59,022 bases of DNA from Phycisphaeraceae bacterium (GTDB taxonomy: Bacteria; Planctomycetota; Phycisphaerae; Phycisphaerales; Phycisphaeraceae), in contig JAFIFY010000029.1 in the NCBI GenBank assembly GCA_020831765.1, positions 1 through 59,022 on the forward strand, given 5' to 3'. Shown piece by piece: positions 18,311-27,687 of the stretch. Under the pieces are notes generated by a model that did not search any database, was not told the DNA's origin, and saw nothing but the letters and a program-made list of their open reading frames with translations. Position numbers and translations under genes: made by a program. Positions within the stretch are counted from its first letter, which is position 1. Each line of letters begins with the position of its first letter.

Positions 18311-18338
18311 AATCTACGGCAACGCGAACACGGGTCAA
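18311..18338 (-). promoter_or_regulatory. Candidate promoter of the GH94 gene
   Basis: On the minus strand, -35 TTGACC (18333-18338), a 16-bp spacer and -10 TAGATT (18311-18316), about 50 bp before the ATG of the phosphorylase. Confidence 0.45.
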
Positions 18339-18439
18339 GTCAGGCGGGGTTGGAGACGGGTGAATCGGCCGGTCCACCGGAAGGTGGGTTGGGGCGTGCT
18401 CGGCCGGGCGGTGGGGAGGTGAAGCGGTGGGGCGGGCGT

Positions 18440-21400
18440 TCAGCGTTGGCCCTGTCCGCCCCGCGGGGCCACGGTGGTCGGGCCGGGTTCGATCAGTTCC
18501 AGGCGGTCACGGTCCATGTCCCACCGGACTCGACGGGCGGTGAGCATGGTTGGATCGTCCCGGGGTACGACCTGGACATAGCGGGTCGGCTCGCTGCTCA
18601 ATTCGACCTGCCGGGATATCGCGTTGTAGATCATGCGATCGGCCCAGATTTCCCGGCTCGGCCAGGTCAGCCGAACGCGGCTGGCCCCGTCCTGGCCCTC
18701 AGCGCGAACCAGCATCAGCCGGGGCAACTCACGCGCGGGGGGCGCGGCCGACGCGGACTGGCCACTTTCGGAACCGGAATCCGCCTTCTTCTCAAAGTCG
18801 GCATGAACCGTGTGGGCGTAAAGATGCATCACCTCACCATCGCCCGACGGCCGATGGCTCATCACCACATCGCGCCGAACCATCAGGTCGTTGGCTCTGA
18901 AATCGGCGCGCAGCCCGCCGCGCCAGGTCCAGAGCGTGTCACCGCTTCCGGTAATGTTCAGCTCGGTTCCCGGCGCTCGGTCCCGGGCGGTGTCCGCCGC
19001 GGACCTTTCTTCCGCCTGGTCGGGGGTTTCAAGATCCTGGTAGAGCATTGAGCCTCGACCTTCGACGTTCAGCAGTTCGGTGCGCGTGTCCAGTTGAATC
19101 GAGGTGCCGCGCAGGTTGAACCTTCGCAGCAGTTCACCCTCGGGCTTGATCGGCTCCAGTGACCGCTCGACGACCGGTTCAACCCGATCGCCTTCGGCCG
19201 GGCGGAACAGTTCGAAACTGAACCCGGCATCCGGCTGATCCTCCAGCCGGCTATGGGCTTCGATTCGCAGCACCTGTCGGCCGTCGGTCCGCGCAAGGGA
19301 TTGAGGATTGAACCGGACAACGGCTGTCGCATCTTCGGCCGTGGCGGTCGGCGATGCTGAGCCGCCGGGCCTGGTGTCCCCGGGCTCGGCCGCCTGAGCG
19401 CGTGGCGAGAGCTGCACCAGAACGCGGTCGCCCCTCATGGCATGTGTCCGATCGCGCGAACCGGCCTGGTATCTGACCTCTCCATCCAACTCGACACGGC
19501 CGGAGAGATCGTCATATCGCATCGAGCGCTGCCAGGTGGCTTCGTGCAGCATGGGCGAGGACGGTGCCGCCGCAACCGGCTCAGTCGATGCTTCATCGTT
19601 ACCGGCATTCACGGTGGCGCTGTCCCCGGGGGCGTGGGCATCGGGCATCTGAAGCAGCCGGATGCGCCCCGGCCCATCGACCACCACCCGGTCTTCACCT
19701 TCGACCATTCGAATGTGATGACCCTCCAACTCACTGTAAGACTGGCTGATCCGCGCCGGCTGGGCGTTGGCGACTCCGAGAACATCCACGCGGTTGTGTT
19801 CGCCGGACTGGTCTATTCGCAGTTGATCGCCGCGCACTCGTGTCCCTCCCGCTTCAAGATCGAGTTTGACGTTCCGGCGTGCTTCGAGCGTCACCAGCTT
19901 CCATGAAGAGCCTCCGGCCGGATCGGTTTCCGGTCCCGGGTCATCGCGGTTGGTCGGGGCCGATTCAGCGGTGGGGGGCAGGTCAAGTTGTGTCCAGACC
20001 TGATCGAAGGCGGCCATCGGATCGCTGGGCGGGGTTTGATGCGGCTCAATATCGCCGGCGACGGTGGGTTTGGCCGCGCCATCATCCTCCGCTTCTGAAA
20101 GCCGCGCAAGTCCGAATCGAAGCTCTTCGGCTTCCAGCCGGCTGTCAGGCAGAACCGCCACGGCCTGTCCCGAGGCGAGCACCTGGAGTTGGTCGGGTAT
20201 CGCCGCGTCGCCACGTCCAGCGGGGCGGAGGTCAAGCGTTCGGGCTGAAAGCTGAATGCCGGGCTGCGTGGGCGAATCCCGCGTAACGAGCCGCGTATTG
20301 CCCTTTGCGAGAATGGATTGGACCGAAGCCACGCCCGGCCGGCCCTCCCGGATGTCGATGTCGAGCCGGTCGGTGTCGAGACGAAAGTCGATATGCCGGG
20401 CGCGAACATCACCGTCAAAGCGAATGATCCTCGTGTCGCCGGCTTCGTCGGCCTGAGCCCTGGCGTCCGGGTCCGTGGAGATCGATTCGATATGCGCCTG
20501 GTTGCTCCAGTTGATGCGCATGGTTCCGGGCGCGCCGATGGTGTCACTGGTTCCGGCGGTCTGTAACCGGCCCGCGCCCAGCCAGCGGGCCTGGCTGCCA
20601 TCCCGGGCCAGTTCAATTCTCACTTCAGGACTCTCAGGCACACCTTCGATCAGCCCGACCTGGGGATCGAGCAGTCGCAGCGGGTTTTCCGGTTCGCCGT
20701 GGAGGGTGAGTTGTCCGGCTTCCATCGAATAGGACATGCCGCCGCCGAGTACGCGTCTTCGAATCTTCCCATCTTCGAGCAACGATACTTCAACCGGCCA
20801 GAGGTTGGCCACGACATCGCTGGCATTGACCGCCCGGGCCGGCCCCTCATCGAGCGGATCGATCCGCAGATGGCCGTCCCATGTCACCACCAGGTCATTA
20901 TCTTGAGGCTCAAACGCCATCATCCGCCCTTCGGGTGCCAGAATCTTGGCGTACAGCGGCTTGTCCGGCGAGGGTGCCGTGGTCACGGTGCCAGGGGAGA
21001 CGCCATTGCCTTCCTGTGATTCAACTTTCCGGGGGTCGGGACGGTGTGCATCCGGGGCCGATCCGCCCACGAGGTCCGAGAAGAATAGCTCAAGCTCCCG
21101 GGCGTTTTCAGCCAGGACCGTCGGCCCGGAGATGCGGATATTGTCGTGGAACCGGGCTCGGTACCATTGGGCGGGCGTCGAGGCATCGGGCTGGGCCTCG
21201 GCCCCGGCCCCGGCTTGGGTTGGTGGGGTTGTCCGCCTGGGCGGTGCCGACGCGACGGGTTCGTCGCCGGGTTCACTTTCGCGTTCGGCGTCCGATGCAT
21301 GTTGATCGCGGATTCGAAGCTCCCGACCCTTCTGGACGACGAGCCGTTCGATCCGATTTCTCAGCGTGTTGACGGTCAGGTTCAATCCCTTGCCGACAAA

Positions 21401-21988
21401 CAATGTCTGGTCGGTGATGATTCGGATTTCGTCGACGGAGACGATCTGGCCGAGTTCGAAGTCCAGATCGGCGCTCTGAAGTTCGACCTGAACCGTGGGA
21501 TTGAGCCGGGCATGCCGTCCATCGGCATCAGGCGTGATTTGATACCAGGTCAGCGTTACGGGTTGGTCGGGTTCGCCGCTGAGTTGGGCGCGGGTCGGCT
21601 GGTTTTCAGGCGCATCAATTCGGCCGCTCGCGGCGTGAATGGCCAGGATATCGAGATTGCCTCGCCTGAAGAGGATCAGGGGGTCGTCGAAGCTGAACTG
21701 GCCATTGGGCAGCGGGTTCATCCGCTTGCCGCGCACCTCGACGACCCGCAGGTCATCGATCTTGCGGATCAGCAGCGGGTCATGGACCCAGCCCGGTCGG
21801 GTGGATATGCCCGCCATATGGCGCATCTCGCCGGTTTCGATCGGCGCGGGAAACCTTTGGCGTAGTTCATCCGGGTCGAGGGCCGACGATTGATCGTCTG
21901 AACTCCCGCCGCCCCAGAGCAACATCGCGGCAACGAAACCCGCTGTCAGAACCATCAAAGCCGCCGTAAGCATGTATTTTGATCGCAT
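18440..21988 (-). CDS. Giant LptC/OstA-like beta-jellyroll protein
   Basis: 1182-aa protein anchored by one N-terminal membrane helix (about 6-26), with the rest predicted periplasmic. Its N-terminal third (RIITDQTLFVGKGLNLTV, RIERLVVQKG) resembles the LptC fold. Later segments such as VKLDLEAGGTRVRGDQLRID and the C-terminal ADRMIYNAISRQVELSS resemble repeated OstA/LptA strands, with acidic, Pro-rich linkers between them. LptC and LptA normally have about 190 aa each and form the bridge that carries lipopolysaccharide across the periplasm. This protein could build a longer bridge alone. No Lpt ABC genes are adjacent; an lptE-like gene lies at 37840. The fold call rests on pattern recognition, not on a profile search. 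Confidence 0.65.
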   Translation of the reverse strand: MRSKYMLTAALMVLTAGFVAAMLLWGGGSSDDQSSALDPDELRQRFPAPIETGEMRHMAGISTRPGWVHDPLLIRKIDDLRVVEVRGKRMNPLPNGQFSFDDPLILFRRGNLDILAIHAASGRIDAPENQPTRAQLSGEPDQPVTLTWYQITPDADGRHARLNPTVQVELQSADLDFELGQIVSVDEIRIITDQTLFVGKGLNLTVNTLRNRIERLVVQKGRELRIRDQHASDAERESEPGDEPVASAPPRRTTPPTQAGAGAEAQPDASTPAQWYRARFHDNIRISGPTVLAENARELELFFSDLVGGSAPDAHRPDPRKVESQEGNGVSPGTVTTAPSPDKPLYAKILAPEGRMMAFEPQDNDLVVTWDGHLRIDPLDEGPARAVNASDVVANLWPVEVSLLEDGKIRRRVLGGGMSYSMEAGQLTLHGEPENPLRLLDPQVGLIEGVPESPEVRIELARDGSQARWLGAGRLQTAGTSDTIGAPGTMRINWSNQAHIESISTDPDARAQADEAGDTRIIRFDGDVRARHIDFRLDTDRLDIDIREGRPGVASVQSILAKGNTRLVTRDSPTQPGIQLSARTLDLRPAGRGDAAIPDQLQVLASGQAVAVLPDSRLEAEELRFGLARLSEAEDDGAAKPTVAGDIEPHQTPPSDPMAAFDQVWTQLDLPPTAESAPTNRDDPGPETDPAGGSSWKLVTLEARRNVKLDLEAGGTRVRGDQLRIDQSGEHNRVDVLGVANAQPARISQSYSELEGHHIRMVEGEDRVVVDGPGRIRLLQMPDAHAPGDSATVNAGNDEASTEPVAAAPSSPMLHEATWQRSMRYDDLSGRVELDGEVRYQAGSRDRTHAMRGDRVLVQLSPRAQAAEPGDTRPGGSASPTATAEDATAVVRFNPQSLARTDGRQVLRIEAHSRLEDQPDAGFSFELFRPAEGDRVEPVVERSLEPIKPEGELLRRFNLRGTSIQLDTRTELLNVEGRGSMLYQDLETPDQAEERSAADTARDRAPGTELNITGSGDTLWTWRGGLRADFRANDLMVRRDVVMSHRPSGDGEVMHLYAHTVHADFEKKADSGSESGQSASAAPPARELPRLMLVRAEGQDGASRVRLTWPSREIWADRMIYNAISRQVELSSEPTRYVQVVPRDDPTMLTARRVRWDMDRDRLELIEPGPTTVAPRGGQGQR

Positions 21989-22123
21989 GTCCTAACAGTT
22001 TAGTCATCCGGGTCCATCGTCGCCGTATGGTGCAACTGCATGGGGGCGGGCGACTGGCGGCGGCACAGCGCGGCGAAAGTGGCATAATGCCCCGAGATCA
22101 GAGGCTTTGCCGGAGCAGGAACC

Positions 22124-23008
22124 ATGTGTCAGACAACCGGCCCGGTGACCGTCGGGCTTCTGCAGCATCGAACCTGCCCAACGGCCGAGGCCGCATGGGA
22201 GCGGGTCGGCGTCATGGCCCAAGAGGCGCGGCAGCGCGGTGCGCGGCTTGTCGTGACGCCCGAACTGTTCACCACGCCGTATTTTCCACGCACCGAAGAC
22301 CCCGGTCATTTCGACCATGCCGAGCCGATTCCCGGCCCCACCACCGAGGCCATGGGACGACTGGCCAGGAAACTTGAAATCCACCTGAGCGCTTCGATCT
22401 TCGAGCGCCGCGCTTCGGGCGTCTATCACAATTCCACAGCGCTCCTCGGGCCGGATGGAAAGATTCTGGCGGTCTACCGCAAGATGCACATTCCCGATGA
22501 CCCGGCGTTTTATGAAAAGTTCTACTTTACACCCGGCGATGCCGGTTCCGAATGCTGGCGTGTGGCGCCGATCGGCGGATTGAAGATCGGCCTGTTGATC
22601 TGCTGGGACCAGTGGTTTCCTGAAGCGGCGCGCCTCAACGCGCTGCGCGGCGCGGAACTGCTGCTCTATCCCACGGCGATCGCCTGGGATCGCGGCGAGC
22701 CGGAAGCCGAGCAGCTTCGCCAGCGCGATGCGTGGCGGGTGGTTCAGCGGGCGCACGCGATCGCCAACGGTGTTTATGTCGCGGCGGTGAACAGGGTGGG
22801 CGATGAGGGTGGTCTGACCTTCTGGGGCGGGAGCTTCATCGCCGGGCCGGGCGGCGAGGTGCTGGCCGAGGCCGCTTCCGATCGTGAAGAGGTGCTCGTG
22901 GCCCACTGCGATCCGGCGCGGATCGAGGAAGTCCGCCGCATGTGGCCGTTCTTCCGCGATCGGCGACTGGACGCTTATGGCGGGCTGATGCATCGGTGGT
23001 CCACATGA
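22124..23008 (+). CDS. aguB: N-carbamoylputrescine amidase
   Basis: Nitrilase-superfamily hydrolase (294 aa) that converts N-carbamoylputrescine to putrescine, CO2 and ammonia. The catalytic triad is visible: Glu in VVTPELF, Lys in YRKMHIPDD and Cys in LLICWDQWFPE. The block FYEKFYFTPGD is characteristic of AguB. GGAGCAGGA precedes the ATG. Its stop overlaps the next gene as ATGA, and that gene encodes agmatine deiminase, the preceding step of the pathway. Confidence 0.94.
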   Translation: MCQTTGPVTVGLLQHRTCPTAEAAWERVGVMAQEARQRGARLVVTPELFTTPYFPRTEDPGHFDHAEPIPGPTTEAMGRLARKLEIHLSASIFERRASGVYHNSTALLGPDGKILAVYRKMHIPDDPAFYEKFYFTPGDAGSECWRVAPIGGLKIGLLICWDQWFPEAARLNALRGAELLLYPTAIAWDRGEPEAEQLRQRDAWRVVQRAHAIANGVYVAAVNRVGDEGGLTFWGGSFIAGPGGEVLAEAASDREEVLVAHCDPARIEEVRRMWPFFRDRRLDAYGGLMHRWST

Positions 23009-24147
23009 ACGCGAAGCGCAGAACGGTGAAGAAGCTGGTCTCGCCGGTTCCGCTGCCGGGAATGGACGCGGCCGATCTGGGCTACCGAATGCCCGCGGAA
23101 TGGGAGCCGCAGGCGGCGGTGTGGGTGACCCTGCCGCACAACGAGGCGACGTGGCCGGGCTGCCTCGACCAGGCCAGGGTGCAGTTCGAGCGTTTCATTG
23201 CCCGGCTAAGCGCCCATGTCGTGGTCAGATCGACCCAGCGATTGGGCATTCCCACCAACGATTCATGGATTCGTGATTACGGGGCCATCTTCGTGGTCCG
23301 TGATCAAGGGCGGCCGCCATCGCAGGAGGACCCGGCGCTGTGCGGGGGACGGTACCCGGTGGCGGCGCACAGCTACACCTACAACGCATGGGGAGGGAAG
23401 TATCCGCCCTGGCAGGATGATGATGCCGTGCCGGCCCGCATGGCCCTGGCGCTGAAGGTTCCGTTGTGGCGGCATGATTTTGTCCTCGAAGGCGGTTCGA
23501 TCGATGTCAACGGCAAAGGTCTTCTGCTGACCACCGCCCAGTGCCTGCTCAATCGCAACCGCAATCCTCATTGCGATCGCAAGGCTATTGAAAGGAAGCT
23601 CGCTCGAACGCTCAACGTGTCGCGGGTCATCTGGCTTGCCGGCGGTGTGCGCGGCGACGACACCGATGGTCATATCGATGATGTGGCCCGTTTCATCAGC
23701 CCGGATACCATCGCGGCCGTCAGGGTGGGGCGGAACCATCCGGATTTCGACATGCTCGAAGCCAACTGGCGGCGTTTGCTGGAAGCTCGCGACCTGACAG
23801 GCCGTCGCCTGAACCTCGTCGAACTGCCGGCCCCGGAACCGGTGCGATACCAATACCCGACTCACGCCGATTACGATGTCGGCCGCCAAGGCCTGCCGGC
23901 CAGCTACGCCAACTTTCTGATCAGCAACGGTGCTGTTTTTGTGCCCGTCTTCGGCCAGAAGAACGATGATCTGGCCGTTCGGCAATTGGAAGGGGCCATG
24001 CCTGGTATTCAGGTCGTGCCCATCCGAAGCGAATACCTGATCGTGGGGATGGGCGCGATTCATTGCATGACCATGCAGGAACCGGAAGCGCCGGGGGCCA
24101 AACTGGCCACTCGGGGTCTGGAGAATGTTGAAGCCCTCTCATCCTGA
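23005..24147 (+). CDS. aguA: Agmatine deiminase
   Basis: Hydrolyses agmatine to N-carbamoylputrescine and ammonia (380 aa). Guanidine-modifying-enzyme residues are present: Asp in SWIRDYG, Glu in LEGGSID, His in TDGHIDDVARF and the nucleophile Cys in MGAIHCMTMQEP. The ATG at 23005 overlaps the aguB stop (ATGA), which fixes the start; a longer reading frame into aguB is not needed. With aguB it forms a two-gene putrescine route. No arginine decarboxylase is in the window, so agmatine must be made elsewhere or imported. Confidence 0.94.
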   Translation: MNAKRRTVKKLVSPVPLPGMDAADLGYRMPAEWEPQAAVWVTLPHNEATWPGCLDQARVQFERFIARLSAHVVVRSTQRLGIPTNDSWIRDYGAIFVVRDQGRPPSQEDPALCGGRYPVAAHSYTYNAWGGKYPPWQDDDAVPARMALALKVPLWRHDFVLEGGSIDVNGKGLLLTTAQCLLNRNRNPHCDRKAIERKLARTLNVSRVIWLAGGVRGDDTDGHIDDVARFISPDTIAAVRVGRNHPDFDMLEANWRRLLEARDLTGRRLNLVELPAPEPVRYQYPTHADYDVGRQGLPASYANFLISNGAVFVPVFGQKNDDLAVRQLEGAMPGIQVVPIRSEYLIVGMGAIHCMTMQEPEAPGAKLATRGLENVEALSS

Positions 24148-24308
24148 AAGCCGACCTTATCAGTACCCGCATGGCTGCTTGCCGGGATGATGTTCCCGGG
24201 GCTTTGCCTTGGCCAACCGGTTTGGCGGCCGTCAAGGCCGGCGGACGTCGGCCCGGGCACGCACGGTCGGAAGTCTCGCCCGACACTACGGTTAAGGAAT
24301 CCAATTTC

Positions 24309-25997
24309 ATGTCCAAAGTTGCCGTGGTCGTGCTGGCTGACCTTGAAGAGGGGGGTCTTGGTCTACCCTCGGCGATTGACCATTCGCTGGATGGCCGGCC
24401 GGTGTTGGCCTGGACGCTCGATCGTGCCCGTCAGGTCCGCTCGGCCTCGCAATGTGCGATCGTGTATCCATCGACCCAGGATGAGGCCAGGATTATCGGA
24501 CTTGCCGGTGAGGCGGGCGCTAAGTGCCCGCTGTTTCCCTTCGAGAGGGTGGAGGATTCCTACAAGCCATCACGCCTGATGACGCGGCGATGGTCCATGA
24601 GACATTGGCGAGGCGGTCTGGGCGGCGCGTGCATCTTCGATGAACTGCTGCCGGCCAAGCCGCTTTTGGATGCGGCTGACCATCTCAAGGTTGATGCCCT
24701 GCTGGTGGTCCGCGGCGACTGGTGTCTCATGGACCCGGCCATCAGCGACGCGGTCATCGAACGGTATCGAACGGCCCCGGACCACTTCGGCATGGTCTTT
24801 ACCCAGGCACCGCCCGGGCTCTGCGGCATGCTCATCCGCAGGGATGTGATTGAGAACCTGGTCAAGGAGCCGTCCGGCACGGTCGGCTCGATGTTGACCT
24901 TTCGTCCGGCCAGTGGCCGGGGCGACCCCATCGGGCTGGATGTCTGCGTGCATATTGATGCCCAGGTCCGATCCAACACCGAGCGCTGGATTTACGATGC
25001 GGCCCGCGGTCGCGAACAGATCGAGCGGCTGATCGCCGCGCGACCCGAGGACTGGTCGAAGCTCAGCACTCTTGAACTTGCGCGTGTCCATCGCGGCGTT
25101 GCCTTGAATCACCCGCCCCGCGCGCCAAGCCATGTCACGTTTGAACTGACCACACGTCGGCGGGTACGGGGCATTGCCGCCGGCTTGTACGATTCAACGC
25201 CGTCTGAAGCCGAACAACTTCTGGAAGCCGCCCCCATCGAGGCTTCGCCGAGGGTGATCGAGCGCATCCTCACGGAGCTTGCCCGCATTCCCGATGCGGT
25301 GCTGGTTCTGGGCGGTCGCGGTGATCCTCTCCTCCATTCCGATGTCGGTGGTGTCATTGAACGCGCCAGGCGCCTGGGACTGACTCGGATCGGCATCGAG
25401 ACCGACCTGCTGGATATTGAGCCGGGCCGTCTCGAGCAATTGATCGAGCTTGCCCCCGATGTGGTTCTGGTACGTCTGAACGCCGACAGGGCAGGGACAT
25501 ATACGCAGATGGCCGGCGTGGACCGGTTTGCGGAAGCCATGGGTGGTCTGGAAAAGCTGGTCAAGCTCCGCAACCAGGCCTGGAATGCCGGCCGACTGGA
25601 CCGCGGGGTGCCCTGGATCGTGCCCCGTTGCATCCGTGTCCGCGACACGATGGCTGATATCGAGCACTTCTTCGACCGTTGGACCCACTACCTGGGTCAC
25701 GCCGTCATCGATCCGGCACCGGTTCGCTTTGAAGACGGCGATGTCCACGGATGGGATGAGATCGAGCGGGGCGGAGTGATTCACGTCAGCCCGCCGGAAT
25801 CCGTTCGCCTCGCCTCGGCGACCGATCGGCTCACAGTCCTGGCCGACGGCTCACTCCCGCTCTGGTCGCCCACCGGCCCTTGTCGCCCGGCGATTTCGCT
25901 GCTGAAAAGCTCGTTTTCCGCCGCATGGCCGGACCTGGTTTCCGCGCGTCATCAGGCGTGCCGGGCCGCAGCCGAGCCGATTTGTCGGGTTGCCTGA
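24309..25997 (+). CDS. NTP-transferase-like protein with a degenerate radical SAM/SPASM region
   Basis: 562-aa protein. Residues 1-230 resemble a nucleotidyltransferase-type fold (SKVAVVVLADLEEGG, SLDGRPVLAWTLDRA, then LLVVRGDWCLMDP). Residues 270-520 follow the plan of radical SAM/SPASM proteins of the spirochaete-type (Spiro-SPASM) architecture, but the iron-sulfur ligands are missing: VTFELTTRRRVRG (276-288) stands where a CxxxCxxC site is expected, and LTVLADGSLPLWS where SPASM has its DGxVxPC. The GGEPLLH-like turn is GGRGDPLLHSD (335-345). It is therefore probably inactive as a radical SAM enzyme. The start at 24309 follows aagga; an upstream ATG at 24171 lacks support. Role unknown. 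Confidence 0.7.
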   Translation: MSKVAVVVLADLEEGGLGLPSAIDHSLDGRPVLAWTLDRARQVRSASQCAIVYPSTQDEARIIGLAGEAGAKCPLFPFERVEDSYKPSRLMTRRWSMRHWRGGLGGACIFDELLPAKPLLDAADHLKVDALLVVRGDWCLMDPAISDAVIERYRTAPDHFGMVFTQAPPGLCGMLIRRDVIENLVKEPSGTVGSMLTFRPASGRGDPIGLDVCVHIDAQVRSNTERWIYDAARGREQIERLIAARPEDWSKLSTLELARVHRGVALNHPPRAPSHVTFELTTRRRVRGIAAGLYDSTPSEAEQLLEAAPIEASPRVIERILTELARIPDAVLVLGGRGDPLLHSDVGGVIERARRLGLTRIGIETDLLDIEPGRLEQLIELAPDVVLVRLNADRAGTYTQMAGVDRFAEAMGGLEKLVKLRNQAWNAGRLDRGVPWIVPRCIRVRDTMADIEHFFDRWTHYLGHAVIDPAPVRFEDGDVHGWDEIERGGVIHVSPPESVRLASATDRLTVLADGSLPLWSPTGPCRPAISLLKSSFSAAWPDLVSARHQACRAAAEPICRVA

Positions 25998-26081
25998 TCC
26001 CGGGTTCACCTGCCGAGTTTATTGATGGGTCAAGTCATATGTTTTAGGTGTCGGATCATATCACAAATACGGGCATAATCG

Positions 26082-26113
26082 CCTGAAGTCCGCCGATTCA
26101 TTTCAGGTTTTCC
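26082..26113 (+). terminator. Hairpin followed by TTTT upstream of metK
   Basis: CCTGAA (26082-26087) pairs with TTCAGG (26102-26107) across a short loop, with one extra G-T pair inside, followed directly by TTTTCCC. It lies 85 bp after the 24309-25997 gene and about 100 bp before metK. It most simply ends the upstream transcript; an attenuator in a metK leader is the alternative. The stem is weak. Confidence 0.4.
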
Positions 26114-26211
26114 CGGGGCGGGCCTGCCGGGGCGATCTTGCATTGGTATCGCCAGTCGCTACATTACTCGACTCGGCTTCTGACAAAAGATAAGAAAAGA
26201 GGAAAAGAATC

Positions 26212-27432
<1,221 letters not shown>

Positions 27433-27469
27433 GTTCCCGCTGATCCAGGCATCATGATCCCGCTCGATT

Positions 27470-27515
27470 CATCAGGCCGTCATCGGCGCTTCTGAGCGTC
27501 GATGGCGGCCTGATG
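27470..27515. repeat. Near-perfect 21-bp hairpin between metK and ptsI
   Basis: The 46-nt stretch folds into one uninterrupted stem. Outer arms are ATCAGGCCG (27471-27479) and CGGCCTGAT (27506-27514), the inner arms pair fully apart from two G-U wobbles, and the tetraloop is TCTG (27491-27494). No T-run follows, so a classical intrinsic terminator is not complete. It begins 38 bp after the metK stop and may protect or end the metK mRNA, or be a mobile REP-like unit. Confidence 0.8.
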
Positions 27516-27687
27516 CTGATTAAGCCTGTGCGGCGTCGCGATGGGCCGATTCAGGGTGTAGCTCCCGGTCGCGCGGCCACAGGCGGGATTGTGTATCCTG
27601 CCAACGGGAGTCGTCGGTCCGGAAAGCGGGCGGTGGCTGACGCCCCGCGGCCAGTGTTTGGTCAATATTTTGGACGAGGCTTGCGGT

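Noticed and set aside
26010-26211. SAM riboswitch before metK
   Set aside because: No SAM-I, SAM-II, SAM-III or SAM-IV core motif could be recognised by eye, only a weak terminator-like stem.
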